Below, piece after piece: positions 17,189-26,312 of a stretch of DNA of 35,933 nucleotides. Within the stretch, counting starts at the first letter, position 1, and each line of letters starts with the position of its first letter. Source of the stretch: CAKMMH01 sp927798255 (lineage in GTDB: Bacteria > Bdellovibrionota_C > UBA2361 > CAKMMH01); the NCBI GenBank assembly GCA_034180415.1, contig JAXFOK010000011.1, positions 1-35,933 of the forward strand, in the 5' to 3' direction. Made by a program: the position numbers and the translations under genes. The notes beneath the pieces were generated by a model that was not told the origin of the DNA, searched no databases, and saw only the letters and a list, made by a program, of their open reading frames with translations.

Positions 17189-18093
17189 TCAAAATACCTA
17201 TAAAAATTAAACCAATTTTTAGGATACTTAATAATATTTTTCTCTAAAAATTTTGCAAAACTTTGTGCTATAATTTTAATATCATCATGAAGATTTAACT
17301 TTTGAAAAATCACCTTGTATTTATTTAAACCTACACTTACAACAATTATCCCAAATGTAGGTACATCTATTTTCTTTGCATATTTAAAAGTACCTAATGG
17401 AAATTTGCAAATTTTATCCAATATATTAACAATTATAATTTTATTTTCATTATTTGAAGATACCCTATCTCCTGCCATTAAAAGCATATCGCCATTAAGT
17501 ACATCTTCATATAGACTCATTATAGTTTCAAAATTTAAATCCTTAGATGAATATAATTTAAAAAAGCTATTTTTAGTTCTTTCTTCTATAAATTTATGGA
17601 AAATGCTACTTTGATTAATTTCCATAAGTGCATGAAGAGTTTTATTAAAATTAATATGGTTATATTTTGGAAATGCGCAAAAACTTTCAACATTTCCAAG
17701 ATGTGATGAAATAAGAAAAACACCTTTGTTGTTATTTAAACATTCCTTAAAACTATTCCACGATTTGTTTTCCTCAACTTCAAATTTAATTTTTGGCTTA
17801 TCATCACAAATTGCACTCATTTTATCAGAAAGTGAAAATGCATAATTTAAAATATGAGAAAATGATGAAAAATTTTTAACTTTAATATTATTATCTTTAG
17901 CGTAATTAAAAAGGATTTTTTTATACTCTTTTGATGCACATCTTGCAGGCTTAGCAAATAAATAGATGACAAACACTATTGGCACTAAACAAATTTTTAG
18001 AAATCTTAATCCAAATATTTTATATATTAACCAAAGTAGTTTTAGTCTAAATACTCCAGCGGATTGTTCTTTAATTTTATACCAGCTCTCCAT
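17185..18093 (-). CDS. LpxL/HtrB-like acyltransferase of the APE locus
   Basis: A 302-residue protein of the lipid A late-acyltransferase family. It has an N-terminal membrane segment (about 28-47) and the catalytic H-x4-E motif SSHLGNVES with His 131 and Glu 136; MLMAGDRVS further on matches the second conserved block. In aryl polyene clusters an acyltransferase of this type is often fused to a glycosyltransferase; here the two are separate genes. It is the last gene of the nine-gene minus-strand operon, 2 nt after the MMPL gene. A role in attaching an acyl chain to the lipid anchor of the polyene is inferred from context. Confidence 0.82.
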   Translation of the reverse strand: MESWYKIKEQSAGVFRLKLLWLIYKIFGLRFLKICLVPIVFVIYLFAKPARCASKEYKKILFNYAKDNNIKVKNFSSFSHILNYAFSLSDKMSAICDDKPKIKFEVEENKSWNSFKECLNNNKGVFLISSHLGNVESFCAFPKYNHINFNKTLHALMEINQSSIFHKFIEERTKNSFFKLYSSKDLNFETIMSLYEDVLNGDMLLMAGDRVSSNNENKIIIVNILDKICKFPLGTFKYAKKIDVPTFGIIVVSVGLNKYKVIFQKLNLHDDIKIIAQSFAKFLEKNIIKYPKNWFNFYRYFD

Positions 18094-18095
18094 AT

Positions 18096-20273
18096 TTATG
18101 ACCTTATAATAAAAAGAGAAAAAAGGTAAGAAAATAATAAGCCAACGGAAATCGTTAATCCCATTATAGAAATAATACTAAAACTTGCAAATGAAAGAAG
18201 CCCGAAACCTATAAAACTACTTAAAAATGAAAATAAAATAGGTTTTAAGTTTTTTAAATTTGAAGAATTAAGATGGAAAATCGTATAATCAATGCTAAGT
18301 CCTAAAACGATAAATAGACTTATTAAATGAAAAAAAGTTAGATATCCAACAACACTATTTATTAAAACTAAAGTTACCATAATTGAAAAAAATGATGGAA
18401 GTAAATATATAAGCACCTTTTTCTTATAAATAACAACAATTAATAATGTTAAAAACAAAAAGCTTCCTAAAAGTGCCTTTCTTGTTTCATTAGAAAGTGT
18501 ATTTAAAATATTTAAAAGTGAACCTTTAATAGAAACAATTTTAGCGTTTTTAGGTAAATTTTCTATATTGTAAGCTAAAGGTATTACGCTCCAATATCCA
18601 TTATCTTTTACAATAAATTTATTAAAAATATTCTTTCCAAAAATTCTTTTAAATTCTTTCTCACCTATAAATTCAAGTTTTTTAAAATATTTAAAGTTTT
18701 CTATACCAAATTCATTTTTAATATATTCCCCCTCACTATCATATAATTTTTTTACTAAATCTTGATTTTCAAGCTGTCTTTTTTTAGAAGGTAGTAGTTT
18801 TGAAAAAAGAAATATTTTATCTTTAATATCTTTATTATTTTCTAAAATCCATTCACTAGTTTCTAGCAATTCTTCTAAATTTTTTCCTTTAACTATTAGA
18901 AAATTTGAATTATTGACATTATTTAATTCATAAAAAAGTTTATCAGCCTTTAAAAGCTCGTTATCATTATGATTATAAAGGCTAGAAAGCGAGTTATTAA
19001 TATTTAAATATTTAACTTGAAAAGCAACTATTGCTAAAATTATAAGACAAATTATAACTCTTAATTTTTTACTAAGAGTAAAAACTCTTAAAGGTTTATC
19101 ATTAGTATAAACGTTCGTATTTTTACCGCTATCACATTTAAAAAATAAAACAACATATAAGTATGTTCCGATAAGTCCACATATTGTGAAAATTCCGACT
19201 TCTCTTAAAAGTGGTATTGATAAAAATAAAAGAGGAACAAAGCAAAAAATAGTAGTAATAAATGAACAAAATAAGGATTTTTTTATCGATTGTAACTCAT
19301 ATTCATTTTTTAAATAGAGAGTGTGAAATGTGTAATCTATGCAAATTCCGATTAAAGACGAACCAAAAACAAAACTTAATATATGAATAGAATCCGAAAA
19401 TAGTATTAGTCCAAGAATTGCACATAAAAAGCCAACAAAAAGATTTATAAATACTTTTAAAATTTCTAATTTATCTTTTAAAAGAAACCAAGATAAAAAA
19501 AGTAACCATAAAATTGCGCTAATTGATATTACAGCAATTTCTATTTTACTTTTATTAAACATTTTAACTGTATGCAAAGCAGAGCTTGAAAAGTAAAAAT
19601 TTGAATTTAAATTTTGATTTTTATAAATCGCGTCAATTTTTTTAACTTCTTTTTGTAAAATATCCATATTAGAAGTTGTAAGAGGAATATTAATCAAAAT
19701 ATAATTCATACCATTTTTGTTTTGCCATAAAACAGAGTCTTTTTCTTTCCAATTTGAAACATTATTTAAAGAATTTATTAAAAGATTTTTAATATACCTA
19801 TTAAAAATTGAAAATGGATCTAAAGATTCGCTTAACCCTACCACAAATAATGAAGTAGTTATAAAATCGATACTCTTTTTTATAATAATTTTAGTATTCC
19901 CCTGCTTTAAATCCTCTCTATCATCATCTGTTAAAAAGGAAAATTGATATTTTTTTCCATAAACTTTAATTTTTTCTAATAAGTCATCAGAAATACTGTA
20001 AGTGATATTTGAAAAATTATTTTTAATTAAGTTTTGATAAAAAAGGTCTGCATCTTTTTTTGCAGTTTTAAAATCTTTATTTTCGACAATAACATTTAAA
20101 TTTGATGAAAATTTATTTAAAACAGTGCTTGGAATATCAAATTTTTCATTTATAGGTAAAATTTCATCTAGCGAAGTATTAATTTTAAGAGGTGTTTTTA
20201 TAGCTAACGTTATAAAGAATATTAGAACTAAACTAACTAAAAAATATATTTTGCTAGCATTTGATTTCATCAT
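18096..20273 (-). CDS. MMPL/RND-family exporter of the APE locus
   Basis: A 725-residue inner-membrane protein of the MMPL (RND) superfamily. It shows the duplicated plan: a membrane helix at the N-terminus, a periplasmic domain to about residue 250, a helix bundle at about 250-400 (with GICIDYTFHTLY), a second periplasmic domain, and a second bundle near 600-725 (with GLSIDYTIFHLNSS). The repeated GxxIDYT is typical of MMPL proteins. In APE clusters the corresponding protein is thought to move the glycolipid-like product across or out of the inner membrane. Its start overlaps the LolA-like gene by 20 nt. Confidence 0.88.
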   Translation of the reverse strand: MMKSNASKIYFLVSLVLIFFITLAIKTPLKINTSLDEILPINEKFDIPSTVLNKFSSNLNVIVENKDFKTAKKDADLFYQNLIKNNFSNITYSISDDLLEKIKVYGKKYQFSFLTDDDREDLKQGNTKIIIKKSIDFITTSLFVVGLSESLDPFSIFNRYIKNLLINSLNNVSNWKEKDSVLWQNKNGMNYILINIPLTTSNMDILQKEVKKIDAIYKNQNLNSNFYFSSSALHTVKMFNKSKIEIAVISISAILWLLFLSWFLLKDKLEILKVFINLFVGFLCAILGLILFSDSIHILSFVFGSSLIGICIDYTFHTLYLKNEYELQSIKKSLFCSFITTIFCFVPLLFLSIPLLREVGIFTICGLIGTYLYVVLFFKCDSGKNTNVYTNDKPLRVFTLSKKLRVIICLIILAIVAFQVKYLNINNSLSSLYNHNDNELLKADKLFYELNNVNNSNFLIVKGKNLEELLETSEWILENNKDIKDKIFLFSKLLPSKKRQLENQDLVKKLYDSEGEYIKNEFGIENFKYFKKLEFIGEKEFKRIFGKNIFNKFIVKDNGYWSVIPLAYNIENLPKNAKIVSIKGSLLNILNTLSNETRKALLGSFLFLTLLIVVIYKKKVLIYLLPSFFSIMVTLVLINSVVGYLTFFHLISLFIVLGLSIDYTIFHLNSSNLKNLKPILFSFLSSFIGFGLLSFASFSIISIMGLTISVGLLFSYLFSLFIIRS

Positions 20274-20856
20274 CTAAAAAAACCTTTGCTTTAGAAAAGT
20301 TAAAATATATTATTGTTTTATTTACATAATGAACTTCAATATTTAAAATTTCATTTGTTGTACCTAAAACTTTAAGCGTTTTAATATATTTTTTTATTCT
20401 TAAAATTTTAGGGGTTAAAGTTAAATTCCAAGAATTATTAATTAATTCATTATAGTCGACATTAAATGTCTCTTTTAATTCTGATAAGTCATTGTTTAAA
20501 ATTTTATCAATTAGATTTTTAATATCATCAAAGTGTGGTAGATTGTTTAAATTATCATTATTTTTAATTTCATTTCCCTCTTTTATTAAATAGCATTTTT
20601 TTGTTGCAATAAAAGAAAGATTGTTAGGGGCTTCTTCTTTCCAGATTAATCCTTTATTTTTTATAAATTTTAATTTTCCACTATTTTTAAATTCTTTTTT
20701 AATGTTCGGGATTTTTTTTGTTTGTTCAAAGTCTAAATTAACAACGCCTAAATTATCGATAAACGATTTAAATAGTTTATAATCACTATTTTCTAGCTCC
20801 TTTGCATTTAAATTTCCTATAAATATTATTGAAATTAAAAACACTAAAAATTTCAT
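20254..20856 (-). CDS. LolA-like outer-membrane carrier protein of the APE locus
   Basis: A 200-residue exported protein. Residues 1-18 (MKFLVFLISIIFIGNLNA) are a signal peptide; the remainder is beta-rich with the LolA-like opening FIDNLGVVNLDFEQTK and the paired strands GKLKFIKNKGLIWKEE. LolA carries lipoproteins through the periplasm; the relatives in aryl polyene loci are thought to carry the polyene lipid between membranes. Similarity is distant. The gene sits 2 nt after the thioesterase gene and overlaps the MMPL gene, as in known APE loci. Confidence 0.78.
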   Translation of the reverse strand: MKFLVFLISIIFIGNLNAKELENSDYKLFKSFIDNLGVVNLDFEQTKKIPNIKKEFKNSGKLKFIKNKGLIWKEEAPNNLSFIATKKCYLIKEGNEIKNNDNLNNLPHFDDIKNLIDKILNNDLSELKETFNVDYNELINNSWNLTLTPKILRIKKYIKTLKVLGTTNEILNIEVHYVNKTIIYFNFSKAKVFLDDEIKC

Positions 20857-20858
20857 TT

Positions 20859-21251
20859 TTACTTTAACCTTGAAACAATTTCTTGTGGAATTTCAAATAA
20901 GCTTTCTTTTTTTGTCACATCAACGCACATTTGTTTAGTTTCAGCCTTACAAATTTTTTCTTTTGTTTCTTTATTTCTAATTTCATATTTAAAAGTTAAG
21001 AAATTATCAAAAGAATCAAGTGATACTAATACTTCAAGGATATCATTAAATTTGGAAGGTTTAATATATTTAACTTTTAGCTCTACAATTGGAAACGCAA
21101 ACCCAAGTTCTTCCATTTGTGTATATGTTAAATTTTTCTTTTCTAAAAAGGCACATCTTGCTTCTTCAAGATATTTAATGTAATTTCCGTGATACACAAC
21201 TCGCATTGAATCAACATCATAAAATGGCACAACTTTTTCGTATATAAACAT
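20859..21251 (-). CDS. 4-hydroxybenzoyl-CoA-type thioesterase of the APE locus
   Basis: A 130-residue hotdog-fold thioesterase. The N-terminus has the family pattern FYDVDSMRVVYHGNYIKYLEEAR, with the catalytic Asp in the first part (DVDSM). It probably hydrolyses acyl-ACP or acyl-CoA thioesters, either to edit stalled chains or to release product. It lies 14 nt after the glycosyltransferase gene and 2 nt before the LolA-like gene. Confidence 0.88.
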   Translation of the reverse strand: MFIYEKVVPFYDVDSMRVVYHGNYIKYLEEARCAFLEKKNLTYTQMEELGFAFPIVELKVKYIKPSKFNDILEVLVSLDSFDNFLTFKYEIRNKETKEKICKAETKQMCVDVTKKESLFEIPQEIVSRLK

Positions 21252-21265
21252 TGCAAATTCCTATT

Positions 21266-21976
21266 TTAAAAAAACATTTTCTTAATAGCATACAAGCACA
21301 GCCTAAAATGCATAAAACTAATTTCTATATTATCTCTTATTAATCTAAAATGTGAAACTCCTCCCTTATTATAGTTTACATTTGTTTCAACATTTTTAAT
21401 ATTTATTTTATTTATCGCAGCACGCACTAAAATTTCAATATCAAATCCCATACGCTTAAATTTAATTTCTTTAATAATTTTAGATATTTCGTTTAAAGGA
21501 TATATTCTAAATCCACACATAGTATCATTAATTTTTGCGCCTTTTGTTTCGACCCATACCCAAAATTTTGTTATTTTTCGACCTATAAGCCTTGATTTTG
21601 GCGCATTCTCATCATAAATCGGTGAACCATTAATAATAGAGCTTAAATTTTCTTTAGAAGCCTTAATAAATTTTTCTATATCATTTATATCATGTTGCCC
21701 GTCTGAATCAATTTGCAAAACATGAGTAAAATTGTTTTTTTTAGCGTATTTTAATCCTGTGAGGACAGCACCTCCTTTCCCTTGATTTTCTTTATGCTCT
21801 ATATAACTAAAACCAAAATCATTACAAATCTTTTTTACCCCCTCAGTATTTTCTAAAGTGCTTCCATCATTTATAAGAAGAACGGGTAATTTAATTTTTG
21901 AAAACTCTCTTGCAACTTTAGAAAAACATTCTAAATGATTATAAAATGGTAAAACAATTAATAAATTATATTCCAT
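21266..21976 (-). CDS. Family 2 glycosyltransferase of the APE locus
   Basis: A 236-residue GT-A glycosyltransferase similar to dolichyl-phosphate mannosyltransferase-like enzymes. Motifs are LPFYNHLECFSKV near residue 9, LLINDGST near 33, ENQGKGGAVLTGLKYA near 63 and the metal-binding DSDGQHD near 90. No membrane segment is obvious. It should add a sugar from a nucleotide donor to the lipid or polyene precursor; the acceptor is inferred only from location. In several APE loci this domain is fused to the LpxL-like acyltransferase, which here is four genes downstream at 17185. Confidence 0.88.
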   Translation of the reverse strand: MEYNLLIVLPFYNHLECFSKVAREFSKIKLPVLLINDGSTLENTEGVKKICNDFGFSYIEHKENQGKGGAVLTGLKYAKKNNFTHVLQIDSDGQHDINDIEKFIKASKENLSSIINGSPIYDENAPKSRLIGRKITKFWVWVETKGAKINDTMCGFRIYPLNEISKIIKEIKFKRMGFDIEILVRAAINKINIKNVETNVNYNKGGVSHFRLIRDNIEISFMHFRLCLYAIKKMFF

Positions 21977-21993
21977 ACTAAAAAACTCATTTA

Positions 21994-23721
21994 TTATTCA
22001 TTGATAATAATCTTTCCAGAAGAATATTGTGTTTCTTTGTTATTTGTATACTCAAATATAAACTCATTATCAAAAACTTTTTTAATTTTCAAACAAACTC
22101 TCATATTAGGACTAATAATATTTGTATATTTTAATTTGCTTATCACACACTTTGAATATGAAACACTAAAATAATCACTTAAATATTTAAACACAAAATG
22201 AAGCCCCATAACACCAGGTAAAATTGGAAAAATTGGAAAATGTCCTTCAAAATAGCTAGCACTATCTAAAAATACTAAATCTGCTTCAAAATAATCTTTA
22301 GTTAATGTAGTTATAAAAGTTATAGGCTCTGAAACCTTACTTTTAAAAAGTTCCATAATTTTATCTTTTAAAATTTTCCCTTGGGAATTTTTGGGGATTC
22401 TCTCTAAAATTCTAAATTTTCTTGGGAAAAAAGAAACATCATAAAAATTATTAATATATTTTTTTATCTCTATATAAAGTTTTTTCTTACCATTTTTTAT
22501 AACAAACTCTTTTCCTAAATCAGTTAAAACAAAAATTGCGCCTAGTACTTCTCTTTTATTATCACAAAGCTTTACTAAATAGCATTCTTTTATATACTGA
22601 CACTTTGAAAACTCTTCTTCCATTTCTGGCAAAGATAATCGTTTATCAGAAATTTTTACAATCCTATCAATACGTCCATTTAAAAGAAAAGTTCTATCAT
22701 TAATCAAAGTAACGCCATCATTTATTTTAAATGGATTTTCTACGCAAAATGGAGATTCTATATTTAAGCTAGAATCTTCATTTAATTTAATTTTTACTTC
22801 ACTAAAAACATGAAAATACTCATCTATTCTTTGATTTCTATAAGCTATACCACCTGTTTCAGTACTACCATAAATTTCATAAACTTCAGTATTAAAAGTT
22901 TTATTTATTAAAGAGCAAGTTTCATTTTTTAACAAATTTCCAGATGAGAAAATCTTAACTATGTTATCTTTAAAATTATAAAGTGATGTATAAGAGGAAA
23001 TTCTATCCATAAATGATGGAGTAGAAATAAAAATTAATTTTTCATAAATATTTTGTTTGTGTTCTAACTCTTCTGGATAAAAAATAGTGCTTAGGTCTTG
23101 TCTTAAAAGATTACAAAAAGAAAATAAAAATCTCCAAAGCATTCCATACATGTGAAATGGTACGATTGTAGAAACAACGATAGGATTACTCTCTAAAATC
23201 TTACTAAGTGAATCAGAGTGCATTTTAACTTCTACAAGAAGCGAACTTAGCGTTTTATTAATACATTTTGGGGTAGAAGTAGAACCAGATGTAAAAAAAG
23301 AAATCGTTCTTTTTGAAAGGTTATCAAAAGTATTTATAAAAACATTATTATCTATATCCTTTTTAGCATAATAAGCTTTAGGAGGAATAATTTTAATTTC
23401 AAGATTTTTTAAATTTATAGCCTCAGTTGATACAAAAGTTTTTGATGTAGAAATTAAATTATTTATAATATCTTCATTTATAGAAGAAAGAAGAACTATA
23501 TCTTTATTTGAAAATATTAAGGCAAAAAATGAAACATAAAAAAGATAACAATTATTTGGAATATATAGACATACAGTTTTATCTTCTATAAGTTTTGTTT
23601 CATTTAAAAAATTACACATATCATTTTTAAAATCATCTAAGGTTATAGTTTTATTTTCGTCATAAAATAAAATGGTATTTTTAAAATTTTTAGTAAAAAT
23701 ACTTTCTAAATCTCTAAACAT
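21994..23721 (-). CDS. Acyl-AMP ligase fused to a FabZ-like dehydratase domain
   Basis: A 575-residue two-domain enzyme. Residues 1-460 are an ANL-type adenylating ligase with the phosphate-binding loop FFTSGSTSTPK (142-152), the ATP motif YGSTETG (284-290), NGRIDR near 348 and the C-terminal catalytic Lys in SQGKI (449). Residues about 470-575 are a hotdog domain with the dehydratase motif FEGHFPIFPILPG, catalytic His 494. In E. coli APE loci the ligase and this dehydratase are separate neighbouring genes (the ApeH and ApeI roles), so this is a fusion. It should activate the aryl starter acid and load it on an ACP. Confidence 0.9.
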   Translation of the reverse strand: MFRDLESIFTKNFKNTILFYDENKTITLDDFKNDMCNFLNETKLIEDKTVCLYIPNNCYLFYVSFFALIFSNKDIVLLSSINEDIINNLISTSKTFVSTEAINLKNLEIKIIPPKAYYAKKDIDNNVFINTFDNLSKRTISFFTSGSTSTPKCINKTLSSLLVEVKMHSDSLSKILESNPIVVSTIVPFHMYGMLWRFLFSFCNLLRQDLSTIFYPEELEHKQNIYEKLIFISTPSFMDRISSYTSLYNFKDNIVKIFSSGNLLKNETCSLINKTFNTEVYEIYGSTETGGIAYRNQRIDEYFHVFSEVKIKLNEDSSLNIESPFCVENPFKINDGVTLINDRTFLLNGRIDRIVKISDKRLSLPEMEEEFSKCQYIKECYLVKLCDNKREVLGAIFVLTDLGKEFVIKNGKKKLYIEIKKYINNFYDVSFFPRKFRILERIPKNSQGKILKDKIMELFKSKVSEPITFITTLTKDYFEADLVFLDSASYFEGHFPIFPILPGVMGLHFVFKYLSDYFSVSYSKCVISKLKYTNIISPNMRVCLKIKKVFDNEFIFEYTNNKETQYSSGKIIINE

Positions 23722-23739
23722 TTTTAATTATCACCCTTT

Positions 23740-24282
23740 TTAATGATTTTTTCTTATTCTCGTTCTTACTATGTATTCTATTATAAACATTAACCCGATT
23801 AAAATATAGGCAATAAGTCCATTAAAAAGTGCCCAAGTAAAATCAGACATAAAAACTGTTATTAGTGAAAGAATCATGATTAAAAACATGAAAACGCCCC
23901 AAGCGATTGTGGCTTTCCTCGTGTAAGATAAATCATCATCTGTAATTTCATATTTTAATTTTTGAGCAAAAAGTGTAATAAGAGGTGTTTTTAAAAGGGA
24001 ACCTAAAAATGCCAAAGAAACTATTAGATTCATGCATACAGGATAAATTTTTAAAAAGATTTCATTATTTGTAAATGATAGAAAAAGCGTAAGGATTAAG
24101 CCAATAAATAGAATTATTATGCTTTTTATTTTTAGGAAATTTATAACAACCACTAAAAGCAAAATTAGTGAAATTACATGAAACGAGCTTTTATTAGATA
24201 AAAGATAATATATTAAAAATGGATATAGAACTGTAATAATTATAGATAAAAATTTTAGAAAAGTTTTTACAATTTTACTCAT
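23740..24282 (-). CDS. COG4648-like inner-membrane protein of the APE locus
   Basis: A 180-residue protein with about five to six membrane helices and a basic C-terminus (YIVRTRIRKNH). The segment PVCMNLIVSLAFLGSLLKTPLIT followed by FAQKL matches the COG4648 family found in aryl polyene clusters between the ACPs and the ligase, exactly its place here (9 nt after the second ACP gene, 18 nt before the ligase). The biochemical role is not established. Confidence 0.82.
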   Translation of the reverse strand: MSKIVKTFLKFLSIIITVLYPFLIYYLLSNKSSFHVISLILLLVVVINFLKIKSIIILFIGLILTLFLSFTNNEIFLKIYPVCMNLIVSLAFLGSLLKTPLITLFAQKLKYEITDDDLSYTRKATIAWGVFMFLIMILSLITVFMSDFTWALFNGLIAYILIGLMFIIEYIVRTRIRKNH

Positions 24283-24291
24283 TTAGAAACA

Positions 24292-24540
24292 TTATTCATT
24301 TACAAGCTTTTCGATAGCTACAACTACATCATCAAGAGTTCTAATTTGTTTAAAATCTTCTGGATTAACTTTTTTCTTAATAATTGTTTGAAGTTTTACA
24401 ATTAAATCAACAGCATCGATACTATCTAAGTCAAGCTCTTCAAAAAGTTTAACTTCAGGTACTAATTTTTCTTCATCACATTCGAAATCGTTTACCAAAA
24501 TTTCTTTTACCATTTTTAGGATATCTTCTTTTGTGTACAT
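24292..24540 (-). CDS. Acyl carrier protein 2 of the APE locus
   Basis: An 82-residue acidic acyl carrier protein. The phosphopantetheine attachment site is the Ser in ELDLDSIDAVDLIVKLQ, near residue 40. It starts 4 nt after the first ACP gene. Two ACPs side by side are characteristic of aryl polyene loci (the ApeE and ApeF pair), where the growing polyene chain is carried. Confidence 0.94.
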   Translation of the reverse strand: MYTKEDILKMVKEILVNDFECDEEKLVPEVKLFEELDLDSIDAVDLIVKLQTIIKKKVNPEDFKQIRTLDDVVVAIEKLVNE

Positions 24541-24544
24541 AAAA

Positions 24545-24820
24545 TTACTCCAATATGATGCCTTTACTTTCTGCTATAAAATTTGCAAGTGTTTCAACAG
24601 AATAAAAATATTTCTTATTTTCTTCTTTACTTGATTTAAATGTTAAATCGTATTTTTTCTTTAATGCCATACCAAGCTCAAGAGCGTCAATAGAATCAAG
24701 TGAAAGGCCTTCACCAAAAAGTGGAGCTTGAGTTTCAATATCATCGGCACTCATATCTTCTAAATCCAATGATTTAATAATAATTTCTTTAATTTCGGAT
24801 TCTAGCTCCTCGCGCTTCAT
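24545..24820 (-). CDS. Acyl carrier protein 1 of the APE locus
   Basis: A 91-residue acyl carrier protein with the attachment site Ser in GLSLDSIDALELGMAL, near residue 40. It is the first gene of the nine-gene minus-strand operon. A good ribosome binding site (AAAGGAG, 8 nt before the ATG), a promoter at 24886-24914 and a 30-base stem-loop in the leader precede it, which fits a need for high expression of the carrier protein. Confidence 0.94.
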   Translation of the reverse strand: MKREELESEIKEIIIKSLDLEDMSADDIETQAPLFGEGLSLDSIDALELGMALKKKYDLTFKSSKEENKKYFYSVETLANFIAESKGIILE

Positions 24821-24842
24821 TAAAACAACTCCTTTATGTGAA

Positions 24843-24872
24843 TAGGCTTAAAAAATATATTTTTTAGGCCTA
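24843..24872 (-). promoter_or_regulatory. 30-base stem-loop in the leader of the ACP operon
   Basis: A near-perfect palindrome: TAGGC(C/T)T arms at 24843-24849 and 24866-24872 flank AAAAAATATATTTTTT, giving 15 possible pairs with a single G-T. It lies a few bases after the predicted transcription start and 22 nt before the first ACP start codon. It could protect the 5' end of the mRNA or be a protein-binding site. It is not followed by a T run in the direction of the operon, so it is not a terminator for it. Confidence 0.55.
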
Positions 24873-24885
24873 ACTATCAGAAATA

Positions 24886-24914
24886 CATATATAATACTTT
24901 AACTTTGAAGTCAA
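24886..24914 (-). promoter_or_regulatory. Candidate promoter of the nine-gene APE operon
   Basis: On the minus strand TTGACT (24909-24914) is followed after 17 bases by TATATG (24886-24891), close to the housekeeping sigma consensus. Transcription would begin near 24879, 58 nt before the first ACP start codon, just ahead of the stem-loop. Confidence 0.5.
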
Positions 24915-25196
24915 TAAAGAGGGACTATTAAGCTATATTTTTCAAAGGGTCACATAAACTTTGATTTTAATTGGTTACCTAAAAGTTTGTAAATTTATCT
25001 CAGACAACGACCATTTCTAAAATAACCTTCTAAAATCTCACTATTTAATAAACTTTTACTTTAATTGTTCGAGCAACTATTCTAAGATACGCAACTTTAT
25101 AATAACTTTTATTGATATAGTATAGAGATTAGATTAAAAGTATTATCGTAATTATTAGTATTAAAACTGTAAATATATTTTAATAATTATTTAATT
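24915..25196. other. Spacer between the APE operon and the radical SAM cassette
   Basis: About 280 AT-rich bases with no gene. It must hold the plus-strand promoter of the cassette, and TTGATA near 25110 is a possible -35, but no good -10 follows at standard spacing. No inverted repeats or target duplications marking an insertion were found by eye. Confidence 0.35.
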
Positions 25197-26288
25197 ATGT
25201 TTGAATATAATTTTTTTCCAGAAAACTATGATGCTAATATTAGACCACCTGATGGAAAAGGTCACTTCTTAACTTCGCACTTTCACACTTTAAATTCCAA
25301 TTTTATATCTAATAACTATAAAGACAATGTAAGAATTTGTTTTTCATCTATGGGAAAAATTAAAATTTATAAAGATAGGTTTGGAAATGGTGAAGCTACA
25401 TTTGAAGAATTTTTATCTCAATTTTTAAACGATGAGTATTCAACTCAATCATGTTATCTTCATAAAAAAAGTAGATATTGTGGAGGAGGTGTATATGATC
25501 CTAAATGCCATACCGCATTAAGAATAATTGCAGGAAAAAATTTTTTGAATCAATTTATGTATGAAAATTTTTCTCCTAGTGTCGCATCTACATGGCTTAA
25601 AGTTTCAAACGGAGAATTATTACCACTTAAGTTTAGAAAACATTTTGATTTTTCACCAGTATTTGATATTACAAAGGAAAATGAAAACTATAATATTCAT
25701 TCAAGATTTTGTGGAATGTCAATTGAAAATACTTTAAAAGAATTAGGACTTAGTGATGTTGATCAAGCAGTGTGGGACAAATGGAAGCAAAGAAAAGTTA
25801 GAGAACAGAAAGTTCCGTTTATTAGGCTTCAAATAGAAGCAATGACTCAGAGAATCGAAGAAAAATTAGGCGATAATATATCAAAAATTTTTAAAACCGA
25901 TTTAAAAATATTTAATGATTTTGTTACACATGGTGATTACAACAATCTAGAAAAAATTGACAACTATATTGAATATTTGAACGATAAATTATCGGCATGG
26001 GATTATAAAGACATTGCAGAAAGACAATACGCTTTTGTCTTATTACTTTTATTCAAATCTATGTATATAGAAAATTCATTAAAAATGTTCAAAATTGATC
26101 ATGGGCATTTACATTTTGGAAATGTAACTTTTGAATTAATTGATAAAGACGAAAAGAACCCAGATATAACTAACTTACCAATCAACGATCATATTTTATT
26201 TAATAAAAATGTTTTCTTACAAAATCCAAAAAAATACAATTTAATTTTAAGATTAATTGATTTAGGAAAATTAGCAGTAAAAATTTAG
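25197..26288 (+). CDS. Unknown protein with a kinase-like C-terminal motif
   Basis: A 363-residue protein that I do not recognise as a named family. Near the C-terminus, DHGHLHFGN (301-309) followed by LRLIDLG (351-357) resembles the catalytic loop HGDLHxGN and the metal-binding D-x-G of aminoglycoside/choline kinase-type enzymes. The metal-binding Asn 309 and Asp 355 are present, but the catalytic Asp is His 303. An earlier segment, FCGMSIENTLKELG (171-184), fits a kinase hinge region. The N-terminal half is Cys/His-bearing (HKKSRYCGGG, DPKCHTAL) and carries no known motif. No ribosome binding site precedes the ATG. It is the first gene of a three-gene plus-strand cassette inside the APE locus. 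The kinase relation is an inference from short motifs. Confidence 0.5.
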   Translation: MFEYNFFPENYDANIRPPDGKGHFLTSHFHTLNSNFISNNYKDNVRICFSSMGKIKIYKDRFGNGEATFEEFLSQFLNDEYSTQSCYLHKKSRYCGGGVYDPKCHTALRIIAGKNFLNQFMYENFSPSVASTWLKVSNGELLPLKFRKHFDFSPVFDITKENENYNIHSRFCGMSIENTLKELGLSDVDQAVWDKWKQRKVREQKVPFIRLQIEAMTQRIEEKLGDNISKIFKTDLKIFNDFVTHGDYNNLEKIDNYIEYLNDKLSAWDYKDIAERQYAFVLLLLFKSMYIENSLKMFKIDHGHLHFGNVTFELIDKDEKNPDITNLPINDHILFNKNVFLQNPKKYNLILRLIDLGKLAVKI

Positions 26289-26312
26289 ACTTATTTTAAA
26301 AGGAAAATCAAA

